A stretch of DNA of 64,000 nucleotides from Streptomyces sp. SirexAA-E (lineage in GTDB: Bacteria > Actinomycetota > Actinomycetes > Streptomycetales > Streptomycetaceae). The stretch covers positions 7,350,441-7,414,440 of the forward strand of contig NC_015953.1 of the NCBI RefSeq assembly GCF_000177195.2, read 5' to 3'. The position numbers and the translations under genes are program-made. Shown piece by piece: positions 32,458-41,045 of this stretch. Within the stretch, counting starts at the first letter, position 1. The number at the start of each line of letters is the position of its first letter. The notes below the pieces were generated by a model. It made no database searches and had not been told where the DNA came from. It saw only the letters and a list, made by a program, of their open reading frames with translations.

Positions 32458-33039
32458 TCAGGGCAGCTGCCGGACGAAAGCGATGACGAACAGAGTCCCG
32501 GCCAGCGCGCACACGAGAACCGTCGGCAGCGCCCAACGGACTCCGCGCTCTCCGCGCAGGGGCGCTGTCATCCGCCTCTGCAGACCCGCGATGCCGTACA
32601 TCGCGGCCAATGCCGCGCAACCGGCGGGCGTAGCGGCGGCGAAGTGCACGAGCCAGGCCCCGGCTCGGCTCGGACCGCCCCACGACGTGTCGTAGGGCCC
32701 CTGATCCACGAAGCCGTACAGCGCGCCCCGGGCCACGGCCAGGACGAACAAGGCGGCCAGGACGAGCGACAGCGCACCCATCAGTACGGTCAGTACGGCA
32801 TGCCCCATCACCCGCGCCCCGCCCGGCCGCGTCGACTCCTTCCGGCCTCCGGAGCCCGTACCGGCCCCCAGAAACGCACGCCCGGTGTCCGCGCGCCCCG
32901 CGGCGGCCGCGCCGAACGCCAGAATTCCGCCCGGCAGCAAGGTGACCGCCGCGCAGAGGCGGCCCACGAACCGCCGGCTCCCGGAGGGCGGAGGGGCGGT
33001 CGCGCCGGGCGCAGGAGCGGGCATACGTGAAGTGCTCAC
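32458..33039 (-). CDS. Membrane protein of unknown function
   Basis: The product of about 190 residues has four hydrophobic stretches: LCAAVTLLPGGILAFGAAAAG, VLTVLMGALSLVLAALFVLAVARG, GAWLVHFAAATPAGCAALAAMYGI and ALPTVLVCALAGTLFVIAFV. I do not recognise the family. GTG 33039 or ATG 33024 could be the start. The same frame is open upstream through a decayed NUDIX gene with no stop between them, so the annotated start should be treated with caution. Confidence 0.6.
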   Translation of the reverse strand: MSTSRMPAPAPGATAPPPSGSRRFVGRLCAAVTLLPGGILAFGAAAAGRADTGRAFLGAGTGSGGRKESTRPGGARVMGHAVLTVLMGALSLVLAALFVLAVARGALYGFVDQGPYDTSWGGPSRAGAWLVHFAAATPAGCAALAAMYGIAGLQRRMTAPLRGERGVRWALPTVLVCALAGTLFVIAFVRQLP

Positions 33040-33347
33040 GAGCCATGACGCTAAGTGAAGACCATCAGCTTCCACGACATACCGGGGAGCCAACTCGCTC
33101 GTCATACCCAGGTAGGGTGCGCGCGGCGCGAGGACGGCTTCCTCCGGCACGGTCCCTTCGGCCACCTCGCGGATGACCGCGTCCTCCGGCGACCGGCCGG
33201 GCTCGGTCCCGCCTCCTGGCAGCGTCCAGTACTCCTGGCCGTCGTGGCGGCCCATGGGCCCTTGCCCCGCTCACGCACCATGAGGACATGCCGGTCCCTG
33301 ACGATCACCGCTGCCACCCGCCGCCCGTCTGTCACAGGACCGATCAT
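33040..33347 (-). pseudogene. NUDIX hydrolase, frameshifted and C-terminally lost
   Basis: ATG 33347 opens RVAAVIVRDRHVLMVRERGKG, a normal NUDIX N-terminus. The next frame continues GRHDGQEYWTLPGGGTEPGRSPEDAVIREVAE, so a one-base shift lies near 33250-33258. The Nudix box G-x5-E-x7-R-E-U-x-E-E-x-G-U is degenerate: the first Glu is replaced (GRSP) and the E-E pair is E-G, which would remove metal ligands. The C-terminal half of the domain is missing and the frame runs into the adjacent membrane protein. Confidence 0.7.
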
Positions 33348-33648
33348 GGCGGCGCCCGGCAAAGCCGGAGTGTGCGTAACCGTGGGGCCGGTTCGTCGTT
33401 GAGCTGGGACCGGGACTGCCGTACGGCATCGGGGTGGGGGAGTGGTTCGACCGTGTTCGACACAGAGCGTGGGGCGATGGCTGACGGCGGCGGTGTCCGT
33501 CGCGGACGCTGTCGCGGAACCCGACGGCACGGTTCGACTTCCCTGTGACCAGCGCTGCGCTTGCCTGCGTTTCCACGGGGGCTGGGGACTCACACCTTCG
33601 AAACGGCCCAGCGGGACAGTGCCCGTCACAGAAGAAGGGTGATGACGT
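33348..33648. other. Upstream region of the HMG-CoA reductase gene
   Basis: About 300 bases without a recognised gene. A plus-strand stretch near 33390-33480 reads FVVELGPGLPYGIGVGEWFD and then stops; it looks coding-like but has no start and may be gene debris. The promoter of the reductase gene should be in the right half. Confidence 0.4.
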
Positions 33649-35010
33649 ATGAACTCTGGAGACAGCCCCGACCGGTCCGGTCCGTCGCGGCCTCAGGGGA
33701 GGTACGTACCCGCCCGGGGGCTCTACACGGAGGCGGCGCGACTGCGACGGCTGAGCTGGCTTCGCGCCAGGACCGGAGCGGCGTTGGACTCCTTGCAGCA
33801 CACCCGGCTCGACGCCGGCAGGCTGACCGGCAACATCGAGGGGTTCGTCGGCACCGTCGAGATCCCGATCGGCGTGGCCGGGCCCCTGCTGTTCTGCGGG
33901 ACGCATGTACAGGGCGAGGTCTACGCCCCGATGGCGACCACGGAAGGAGCCCTGGTCTCATCCGCGACACGGGGAGCCTTGGCCGCCACGATGGCGGGCG
34001 GCGTCAGCACCCACGCCGTCTCGCAGGCGATGACGCGGGCCCCTGTCTTCGCGTTCTGTCGACTGGCCGACGCCAGCCGCTTCGCCGAGGCGATCTGCCG
34101 GCACCTGAGTGCTTTGCGCACGGTCATCCGCCAGGTGTCCGACCACGCCGTACTCGACTCGATCGAGCCCGTGGTTCTGGGCAGGACCGTTCATCTGCGA
34201 TTCAGGTACAGCACCGGGGACGCGGCAGGGCAGAACATGACGACCGTCTGCACCTGGCAGGCGTGCCAGTGGATCCTGCGACAGCCCCACCTGGTCACGG
34301 ACGAGAAACTCGAATCCTTCATCATCGAAGGAAACACATCCGGCGACAAGAAGGCGTCAGCCCTCGCCATGGCGGAAGGCCGCGGCATCAGGGTGGCCGC
34401 CGACTGCCACCTGCCGGCGGGCATCGTCGAACGAGTCCTCAGAACGACGCCCGACGAGCTGGTCAGGGGGTACCAGCACATCGCCGCCGGAGCGGTCCAC
34501 AGCGCGGTGCTGGGGTCCAACGCGAACACGGCCAACATCGTGGCCGCGATCTTCACGGCGACAGGCCAGGACATCGCCTGCGTCCACGAGTCGAGCGTGG
34601 GGCAGTTCATCCTCGAACGCACCGGGGACGGTGTCTACGCGAGCATGACCCTGCCCGGTCTGGCACTTGGCACGGTCGGGGGCGGCACCCACCTGCCCGC
34701 GCAGCACGAACTCCTGAAGATGATGGGTTGTACCGGCCCGGGGAGCGCCGCACGACTGGCGGAGATCATCGCGGGCTTCGCCCTGGCCCTGGACCTCTCG
34801 ACAGTCTCCGCAGCCGTCGCGGGCCACTTCGCCAGCGCTCACGAACGCCTCGGTCGTAACAGGCCGCCCGCCCGGGAAGTCACCGAACAGGACACCACAC
34901 CGGCAACAGGCAGCGAATCCCGGGTGGACTGCCCCTCGCCCCCGACGGTCCGCGCCCCTCGACCCGCACCCGTGCCCGGCCTCGCCCCGGACCGGACCGG
35001 CAGCAGCTGA
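33649..35010 (+). CDS. Hydroxymethylglutaryl-CoA reductase (class I type)
   Basis: The 453-residue product contains the HMG-CoA reductase signatures GNIEGFVGTVEIPIGVAGPL (residues 61-80), MATTEGALVSSATRG with catalytic Glu-99, FRYSTGDAAGQNM (the D-A-M-G-x-N dinucleotide motif with substitutions), IEGNTSGDKKAS with the catalytic Lys region, and LPGLALGTVGGGTHLPAQ. The catalytic His is likely in SAHERLG near residue 397. It reduces HMG-CoA to mevalonate with NADPH. A Pro-rich tail of about 50 residues follows the core. No other mevalonate-pathway gene is in the window, so this is an orphan. Confidence 0.9.
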   Translation: MNSGDSPDRSGPSRPQGRYVPARGLYTEAARLRRLSWLRARTGAALDSLQHTRLDAGRLTGNIEGFVGTVEIPIGVAGPLLFCGTHVQGEVYAPMATTEGALVSSATRGALAATMAGGVSTHAVSQAMTRAPVFAFCRLADASRFAEAICRHLSALRTVIRQVSDHAVLDSIEPVVLGRTVHLRFRYSTGDAAGQNMTTVCTWQACQWILRQPHLVTDEKLESFIIEGNTSGDKKASALAMAEGRGIRVAADCHLPAGIVERVLRTTPDELVRGYQHIAAGAVHSAVLGSNANTANIVAAIFTATGQDIACVHESSVGQFILERTGDGVYASMTLPGLALGTVGGGTHLPAQHELLKMMGCTGPGSAARLAEIIAGFALALDLSTVSAAVAGHFASAHERLGRNRPPAREVTEQDTTPATGSESRVDCPSPPTVRAPRPAPVPGLAPDRTGSS

Positions 35011-35064
35011 ACGGTCGCGTCCACGGCCCGCTGACTGAGCGACGGGGCCGCCTCAGCCTCCCGC

Positions 35065-35742
35065 TCAGTCCTGCGCGTCGCGGACCAGGAGCGCGATCTG
35101 TACCCGGTTCTCGACCGCCAGCTTGGCGAACAGGCTGCCGGTGTGGGCCTTGACCGTCGCGACGGTGATGCGCAGCCGCTCGGCGATCTGTGGGTTGCCC
35201 AGCCCGTCCGCGATGGCCTGGGCGGTCTCCCGCTCCCGCTCGGTCAGCACGGACAGGCGTTCGCGCGCGGCCTCGCGCGAGCGGTCCCGGGCGTGCGAGG
35301 AGTCCGGGCCGGTGGCCGCGGCGATCAACCGTGCCGTGGCCGTCGGGGACAGGACCGGATTGCCGTCCGCGACGGTCCGCACCGCGTCGAGGATGCGTGA
35401 GGGCGGGGTGTCCTTGAGGACGAAGCCGAGCGCTCCGGCGCGCAGCGCCCCGAGCACCAGGTCGCCGGAGTCGAAGGTGGTCAGCATCAGGACCCGGGGC
35501 GGCGCGGGCCGGGTGAGCAGTTCCCGGGTCGTGTCCAGACCGTCCCGGCCCGGCATCCGTACGTCCATCAGCACCACGTCGGGCCGCTGCTCGTCCACCA
35601 CGGCGAGCGCGGCTTCCCCGTCGGCCGCCTCCGCCACGACGGTCAGGTCCGGTTCGCCGTCGATGACGAGCCGCAGGGCCATGCGCACCAGTTGTTCGTC
35701 GTCGACGACGACGACCCGTACGGGACCGTGTCGGGCTTCCAT
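35065..35742 (-). CDS. NarL/LuxR-family response regulator
   Basis: The 225-residue product has a receiver domain (phosphoacceptor Asp-60 in VVLMDVRMPGRDG; Lys in GFVLKDTPP) and a C-terminal LuxR-type helix-turn-helix, LTEREREtaQAIADGLGNPQIAERLRITVATVKAHTGSLFAKL. It starts directly after the stop codon of its kinase gene, with no gap, so it is the second gene of a two-gene operon. The target is unknown. It is convergent with the HMG-CoA reductase gene. Confidence 0.93.
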   Translation of the reverse strand: MEARHGPVRVVVVDDEQLVRMALRLVIDGEPDLTVVAEAADGEAALAVVDEQRPDVVLMDVRMPGRDGLDTTRELLTRPAPPRVLMLTTFDSGDLVLGALRAGALGFVLKDTPPSRILDAVRTVADGNPVLSPTATARLIAAATGPDSSHARDRSREAARERLSVLTERERETAQAIADGLGNPQIAERLRITVATVKAHTGSLFAKLAVENRVQIALLVRDAQD

Positions 35743-36936
35743 TCATGCGCTCTTTTCGTGGATGTGGGCGGGGTCGTCCGGCCAGGGCAGCCGTGCGGTG
35801 AGAACGTACCCGCCCTCGGGCGTGGGACGGTGGTCGAGTTCGCCGCCGGCGAGGGTGATCCGTTCGCCGAGGCCCAGCAGGCCGAAGCCGGAGTCCGGTG
35901 GCCGTGCGGTGCGCCGGGGGGCCGGCCCGTTGCGGACGCCGACGTCCAGGGTGCCGCCCGCGGCACCGCCGAGGGTGACCCGTACGACCGCGCCGGGGGC
36001 GTGCTTGGCGGCGTTGGTCAGCGCCTCCTGGACGATCCGGTAGCAGGTCCGCCCGACGCCGTCGGGCGGGGTCGCGGTCACGGCGTCGGCAAGCCTGACG
36101 TCGAGACCCGAGGCGCGGGCATCGGCCACCAGGTCGGGGACCCGGTCGAGGGAGGGCTGCGGAGGGTCCGGGCGGCCGGGGTCGGCGCGGAGCACGCCGA
36201 GGACCTCCCGCAGCTCTTCCAGAGCCTGGTGGGAGCCCTCGGCGATACCGCGGACCAGGACGCGGTTCTCGTCGGCCGAGAGGTCACCGCGGTGGTCGAG
36301 CACCCCGGCCTGCATGGCGACCAGGGAGATGCGGTGCGCGAGTACGTCGTGCATCTCGCGGGCGATCCGGTTGCGCTCCAGGGCCCGGGCCTGCGCCTCC
36401 CGCGCACTCTGCTCCCGCTCCGCGCTCTCCGCCCGCTCCCGCAGGGACCACACCTCGACCCGCCGCGCCCCGACCGCCATGCCGGTGGCCACCGCGATCC
36501 CCGCGGTCAGCGCCGGCACCGCGACCTCGACCCACCACAGCGCCTCGGCCGAACCCTGCACCCGGTACACCTCGACGGCGAACTGCGACGCGGTCACGTA
36601 GGCCAGGACGACGGCCCCGATCTCCACCGGGCGGCGGCGGGTGGCGACCGAGCACAGTGCCAGCAGGGCGGCACCGGTGGCGAGCGCCGACACGGTCGAG
36701 GCGACCGTGACCGCGACAGCGACCGCGAGCGGCCACCGCCGCCGCCACAGGAGCAACGTCAGGCAGCCCAGGGCCACCAGCGGATCACCCACGAGGATCC
36801 AGGAGCCCGCGCCGCCGGACCGGGCCCGCATCAGCGCGAGGGTCGAGAGCCAGATCGGCAGGCCGACGGCCACGGCCACCATCAGCCGCCAGGCCTGCTG
36901 CCACACCCCGAGCCGCGGCATAACGTCCGTGTTCAC
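35743..36936 (-). CDS. NarL-type sensor histidine kinase
   Basis: The 397-residue kinase has five or six N-terminal membrane helices (about residues 12-150), then a HisKA_3 dimerisation box NRIAREMHDVLAHRISLVAMQAG with the phosphoacceptor His, and an HATPase domain with IVQEALTNAAKHAP and GFGLLGLGERITLAGGELDH. I chose GTG 36936 (VNTDVMPRLGVW); the frame continues upstream without homology and no good ribosome site is visible. It is immediately followed by its response regulator gene. The TAP-type peptidase gene is divergent. Confidence 0.92.
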   Translation of the reverse strand: MNTDVMPRLGVWQQAWRLMVAVAVGLPIWLSTLALMRARSGGAGSWILVGDPLVALGCLTLLLWRRRWPLAVAVAVTVASTVSALATGAALLALCSVATRRRPVEIGAVVLAYVTASQFAVEVYRVQGSAEALWWVEVAVPALTAGIAVATGMAVGARRVEVWSLRERAESAEREQSAREAQARALERNRIAREMHDVLAHRISLVAMQAGVLDHRGDLSADENRVLVRGIAEGSHQALEELREVLGVLRADPGRPDPPQPSLDRVPDLVADARASGLDVRLADAVTATPPDGVGRTCYRIVQEALTNAAKHAPGAVVRVTLGGAAGGTLDVGVRNGPAPRRTARPPDSGFGLLGLGERITLAGGELDHRPTPEGGYVLTARLPWPDDPAHIHEKSA

Positions 36937-37121
36937 CAGGCCATTGTGGCCGCATCGTGCGACCGGTGGATCCTGCCGGGGACCGATACGCCTTGGACCC
37001 AGGTCTGACAGGCACCTCACCCGCGGTCGGAGCCGGGTCGGTCCACCGGGCCGATGTGCCGACCGCCTCTGAGGAACAGACTCGCTCACGTGCCGGAAAA
37101 GCCCCCACAGAAGGACACCTC

Positions 37122-38585
37122 ATGCGCAGAAGTCTGTCCCTCGCTCTCACCGCCACCGCGTTGGCGATGACCGCGCTGCCCGCGACGGCGTCAACGCCGA
37201 CGACGACACCGGCGCCCGGCGCCCTCCGGTGGGGCCCGTGCGCCGGGGAGGTCCCCGTACCCCGCCTGGAGTGCGCGACCCTCCAAGTCCCGCTGGACCA
37301 CCGCGATCCGGACGGCCGGCAGATCGAGGTCGCCGTCTCGCGGCTGGCGAGCCAGAAGCCGGCGCGGCGGCGCGGCATCCTGCTGACCAACCCCGGAGGC
37401 CCGGGCGGCTCCGGCCTGACGTACCCGGCCGTCCTCGCCGCCTCGGGACTGCCGCAGGAGGTGCTCGACTCCTACGACATCATCGGCTTCGACCCACGCG
37501 GTGTCGGCCGCAGTACGCCGGTGACCTGCGACCTGACGGAGGCGCAGCAGCGGCGCGGCAACTTCCCGCCGTACGCGCACACCGCGGCCGACGTCACGCG
37601 GGAGGCCGAGTACGCGCGGAAGATCGCCGAACAGTGCGAGCGCTCGCGAACGGCGTGGATGCTGCCGCACACCACCACCGCCGAAACCGCCCGTGACATG
37701 GACCGTCTCCGGGCAGCCCTGGGCGAGCCGAAACTGTCGTACCTCGGTGCCTCCTACGGCAGTTACCTCGGCGCGGTCTACACGACGCTGTTCCCACGGC
37801 GCGGCGACCGGATGGTGCTCGACAGCAACATGGGCCCCGGTGGCTACGACGTCACGGCCATGCGGTTGTTCGCCCGGGGGATGGAGGACCGCTTCCCCGA
37901 CTTCGCCGCGTTCGCCGCCGAGCACCCCGAATACGGCCTGGGCTCCACGCCGAGGCAGATCACCGCCAAGTTCTACGAGCTGGTGGAGCGGCTGGACGCG
38001 AAGCCGGTCCAGGACGTCGACGGGATCGCCTTCCGCGGGTACACCTTCGAACAGCTCTACGCCGACGGCTCCATGCCCGCGCTCGCCGAGTTCTGGCAGG
38101 CGGTCGACACCGGCGCGGAGTTGCCGCTCCCGAAGCTGACCACGGACATCGAGAACCTCCTGGCCTCACGATTCGCCGTGGTCTGCGGTGACTCGCGCTG
38201 GCCGGGGACGATCCGGGAGTACCAGCGCAACGTCGCGGTCGACCGGCTGAAGTACCCGATGCTGGGCGGCTCCACGGCGAGCATCAACCCCTGCGCCTTC
38301 TGGCCCAGGGAGCGGACCGAACCGCCGGTGCGCATCACCGACCGGGGCCCGTCGAACGTGCTGATGGTGCAGAACGAGCGGGACCCGGGCACGCCGCTGG
38401 CCGGCGCCCGGAAGCTGAGGCAGGCCCTCGGCGGGCGGGCCACGATGGTGACGGCAGACCAAGGCGGCCACGGCGTCTACCCGTACGGCCGCAACACGTG
38501 CGCCAACGACGCGGCGACGACGTTCCTGACCACCGGGGAACGCCCCGCGCGGGACCTCGCCTGTGCGGCGGAACCGAGCAAGTGA
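37122..38585 (+). CDS. Secreted alpha/beta-hydrolase, tripeptidyl aminopeptidase-like
   Basis: The 487-residue product has a signal peptide (residues 1-24, ending ATAS) and an alpha/beta-hydrolase core: oxyanion region LTNPGGPGGSGLTYP, IIGFDPRGVGRSTP, and nucleophile elbow LGASYGSYLGAVY. The TAP-like C-terminal domain has the acid in QNERDPGTPL and the His in DQGGHGVY. Such Streptomyces enzymes release tripeptides or act as broad peptidases outside the cell. AAGGA precedes ATG 37122. The length fits the family. It stands alone, divergent from the kinase gene. Confidence 0.9.
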   Translation: MRRSLSLALTATALAMTALPATASTPTTTPAPGALRWGPCAGEVPVPRLECATLQVPLDHRDPDGRQIEVAVSRLASQKPARRRGILLTNPGGPGGSGLTYPAVLAASGLPQEVLDSYDIIGFDPRGVGRSTPVTCDLTEAQQRRGNFPPYAHTAADVTREAEYARKIAEQCERSRTAWMLPHTTTAETARDMDRLRAALGEPKLSYLGASYGSYLGAVYTTLFPRRGDRMVLDSNMGPGGYDVTAMRLFARGMEDRFPDFAAFAAEHPEYGLGSTPRQITAKFYELVERLDAKPVQDVDGIAFRGYTFEQLYADGSMPALAEFWQAVDTGAELPLPKLTTDIENLLASRFAVVCGDSRWPGTIREYQRNVAVDRLKYPMLGGSTASINPCAFWPRERTEPPVRITDRGPSNVLMVQNERDPGTPLAGARKLRQALGGRATMVTADQGGHGVYPYGRNTCANDAATTFLTTGERPARDLACAAEPSK

Positions 38586-39077
38586 GCGGGTGACGGAGGC
38601 GCCGGACGTGTTCGAGGAGATGCGACGCAGGCGGGCCGCCCGGCGGCTTCCCCGGGGGACTGACGACCGCTCAAGCGATTTCGCTGGTGGCAGCTGCCCT
38701 ACCACTCCCCGTTCTACCTCCGGCTGCCCGACGGAGGCGGCGGGCAGCCGGTCTACGCCGTGGACGTCGAGCGCGGTCAGGACCGGACGTCCGCGGAAGC
38801 CGAGGCGGACCAGCACCTCGACGGCAGGCACCACGCCCGGTCGAGGCTCCTCGCCGCCTTCCCGGTCCCCGGCGGGCACGGTCGGGGTGCGGCCTCGGCC
38901 GTGCCCGCGTACGTCCGGACATCGGCCCCGACGGCACAGATCCACACCAGGGGACCTCAAGCTGCCTGACCGGCCGATCGCGGACACAGCCGTGGGGCCC
39001 CGGGACGTCTCCCGCGAGAGCTCACCCAGACGCGGCGCGGGCCGCCTCGGGCACGCGTGCCCGAGGCAGCCGCGGCA
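38586..39077. other. Possible gene debris, no intact gene
   Basis: About 490 bases with three overlapping plus-strand frames that each look coding-like for a short way: VTEAPDVFEEMRRRRAARRL, then LTTAQAISLVAAALPLPVLP one frame over, then WWQLPYHSPFYLRLPDGGG. No single frame makes a recognisable protein. It may be a frameshifted relic, but I cannot name it. Confidence 0.35.
39044..39067 (-). terminator. Terminator downstream of the I36-type inhibitor gene
   Basis: A 24-base perfect palindrome, 11-bp stem GCCTCGGGCAC with a two-base centre, begins 10 bases after the minus-strand stop at 39078. Confidence 0.7.
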
Positions 39078-39422
39078 TCACTCGAACGCGGCCGGGTCCG
39101 CGGCCAGGCCGGTGCGGGTGTCCCCGGGCTCCAGGCGGTCGAGGTACTGGGTGCACTCCCCGTCGACGTACAGGTGGACCGGCAGAGCGGTGTTGTTCAC
39201 CACGGAGCGGGCCGTGCCGGCCGGCTTGCAGCCGGGGGTATGAGAGATGTTCCTGATCTGGACCCGCCCCTGGAAATCGGTGTCGCTGTAGAGACACACC
39301 ATGTTGTCGGGGCAGGCGGCGGCGGTCGCGGCGGTGGCCGGGACGGCGCCCGTCAGCGCGGCGGCGAGCGCCGCCGACGAGGCGAGTACGCCGGCCCGGG
39401 CCGCGCGGAAGGTGGGGAACAC
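39078..39422 (-). CDS. Secreted peptidase inhibitor I36-like protein
   Basis: The 114-residue product has a signal peptide (about residues 1-34, ending ATA) and a mature domain CPDNMVCLYSDTDFQGRVQIRN...CKPAGTARSVVNNT...LYVDGECTQYL. This matches the peptidase inhibitor family I36 (beta/gamma-crystallin-like, as in Streptomyces SMI-type metalloprotease inhibitors). Four cysteines could form two disulfides. GGAG precedes GTG 39422. It lies just downstream of the last gene of the biosynthetic operon, 49 nt away, and may be read through from it, though its own function is probably unrelated. Confidence 0.75.
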   Translation of the reverse strand: MFPTFRAARAGVLASSAALAAALTGAVPATAATAAACPDNMVCLYSDTDFQGRVQIRNISHTPGCKPAGTARSVVNNTALPVHLYVDGECTQYLDRLEPGDTRTGLAADPAAFE

Positions 39423-39470
39423 GGGGTCTCCTTGAGGTCGTCGGGCCGTGGAGGGCCCGGAAGCGGAATT

Positions 39471-39896
39471 TCAGGCCGTGCGCCGGCTGAGCTTGTCGGT
39501 GAACCTCTTCCTGTCGATCAGGGCCCGGGTGTGGCGTCCGCGCAGTACGGATCCGTGGGAGTCGCGGGCTTCCACGTCGAAGGTGAGCTTGCGGTCGTCG
39601 GCCCGGCTCAACGTGGCGGAGACGGTGACGTCGTCGCCGACGGGCGTCGGTGCGAGGTGCGCCGAGTCGTGGGCCAGGCCGACCGTCATGTCTCCTTCCG
39701 GGACAGCGGTTCCGAGGACTTTCATCGCGGCGATCTCGCTGAGCCACAACAGGACGGGAGTGGCGAGCACCGGCAGGTCGTTGCCCCAGTTGGTGGCGGC
39801 GTCCCGCTCGGTGACTCGGTGGACGAGCTGTGCGCTCGTTCCCACGAGGGAGTCGATGCCTGCGACGAGGGGTTCGGGTGCGGAGGGCGCGGTCAT
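39471..39896 (-). CDS. FlK-like hot-dog thioesterase
   Basis: The 141-residue product fits the single hot-dog fold of the fluoroacetyl-CoA thioesterase (FlK) family: LATPVLLWLSEIAAMKVLG, GLAHDSAHLAPTPVGDDVTVSATLSRADDRKLTFDVEARD and the ending HTRALIDRKRFTDKL all align with FlK-type proteins. Such enzymes hydrolyse short acyl-CoAs, in some cases to protect the cell from a toxic acyl-CoA. It is the last gene of the biosynthetic operon, 9 nt after the FemAB-like gene, with AAGGA before ATG 39896. A role releasing the finished acyl group from CoA or removing a dead-end acyl-CoA is inferred. Confidence 0.8.
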   Translation of the reverse strand: MTAPSAPEPLVAGIDSLVGTSAQLVHRVTERDAATNWGNDLPVLATPVLLWLSEIAAMKVLGTAVPEGDMTVGLAHDSAHLAPTPVGDDVTVSATLSRADDRKLTFDVEARDSHGSVLRGRHTRALIDRKRFTDKLSRRTA

Positions 39897-39905
39897 GGGG
39901 GTTCC

Positions 39906-41045
39906 TTACGCGGGGGAGGGGGTGGAAGCCGCTCGGTCGTGTCGTTCCCGGAGGCCGCGCAGGTGGTGCCGCGCGGCGTCGTCGAGCGGGATGAACCAGG
40001 CGTCACGCGGCTGGGTCCGTGCGCCGCGTCGCTGCTTGGTGGCGTCCGCGGTGATGGACAGGTCGAGGCAGCGCACGCCGTGGTCGTAGGCCCACCGGAT
40101 GGGCTCGTGCAGGGCGGCGCCGAAGTACACCGGAGCGTCACCACAGCCCTCGGGGTCGAAGCCGGCCTGGCGGACGTACGCGTGCGAGCCGTGGCGCACC
40201 AGGGAGGTGAAGCCGACGAGTACGCCGTCGCGCAGGGCTCGTACGAGCACGGCGTCGTCGCCGAGGTGGTCGAGGTAGGCGCGGTGCAGGTCGGTGGCCT
40301 CCTGGAGGGCGTACGTATGGCCGTGCTTGCTGTACAGGCCCAGTTCCAGCGGGACGATCCGTTCGAGGTCGGCCTCCCGGAGGGGGGAGACCTCGAAGTC
40401 GACTCCCGCGTCGCGGAGTTTGCGCAGATCCGCCTTCTCCTTCGCCCGTTGCTTGCGGGGGAGCGACGCCATCCAGTCCTCGGTGCTGCCGCCGGGCAGG
40501 CCGAGGAGGTTGGTCCCGTGGGAGGGGAACCGGACGCCTCCGTGGGCTCGGAACGCCTCCGCGAGGTCGGCGTCCTTGGGCGAGCAGTAGAGAGCGGCGA
40601 GGCAGGAGGCACCCCGGTCCGCGCTGTGTTCGGCTGCGGCGCCCAGGAGCCGGGTGAGCGCCGGAAGGCGTTGCCAGGTCGGGCCGGCCGTGCAGAACCT
40701 GCTGTGTCCGGGGCGGCGACCACCGATGGTGAAGGCGGGCAGCAGCGAGTCATGGCCCTCTTCGGCCCCCGTGGCTTCCGCCAGGAACAGGTCGGGGCGG
40801 GCGAAGGGCCAGGGGTTGCTGGTGGCGTCGAATCCGTAGGCGGGGGCGTACGCGGCCAGGTCGTCACCGTGGATCCAGGTGTGGAAGGACGGACCGGGGT
40901 GGGCCTGGTCCTCCACCCGCAGCCACCGGGGGCCGCAGTACAGATGGGGGCAGCGGCGCACGAGGGGGTGGTCGAGCGTGTGGGGCGTCGGGCCAGGAGT
41001 GATGTGCGTGCCGATGGGGCCGGCGGCCGACTGGGTGAGGGTCAC
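39906..41045 (-). CDS. FemAB/GNAT-like acyl- or aminoacyl-transferase
   Basis: The 379-residue product resembles the GNAT-fold FemAB/BioF2-like family (peptidoglycan-bridge and aminoacyltransferases): NLLGLPGGSTEDWMASLPRK, KADLRKLRDAGVDFEV, and in the C-terminal half AVLVRALRDGVLVGFTSLVRHG and VYFGAALHEPIRWAYDHGVRCLDLS. Members transfer an aminoacyl or acyl group to an amine. It begins at GTG 41045, overlapping the MFS stop by 4 nt, so the two are coupled. In this cluster it is a candidate amide-forming enzyme beside the ATP-grasp ligase. The donor is unknown. Confidence 0.72.
   Translation of the reverse strand: MTLTQSAAGPIGTHITPGPTPHTLDHPLVRRCPHLYCGPRWLRVEDQAHPGPSFHTWIHGDDLAAYAPAYGFDATSNPWPFARPDLFLAEATGAEEGHDSLLPAFTIGGRRPGHSRFCTAGPTWQRLPALTRLLGAAAEHSADRGASCLAALYCSPKDADLAEAFRAHGGVRFPSHGTNLLGLPGGSTEDWMASLPRKQRAKEKADLRKLRDAGVDFEVSPLREADLERIVPLELGLYSKHGHTYALQEATDLHRAYLDHLGDDAVLVRALRDGVLVGFTSLVRHGSHAYVRQAGFDPEGCGDAPVYFGAALHEPIRWAYDHGVRCLDLSITADATKQRRGARTQPRDAWFIPLDDAARHHLRGLRERHDRAASTPSPA

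Noticed and set aside
35692..37008. 438-codon plus-strand open frame
   Set aside because: Antisense shadow of the NarL-type kinase gene.
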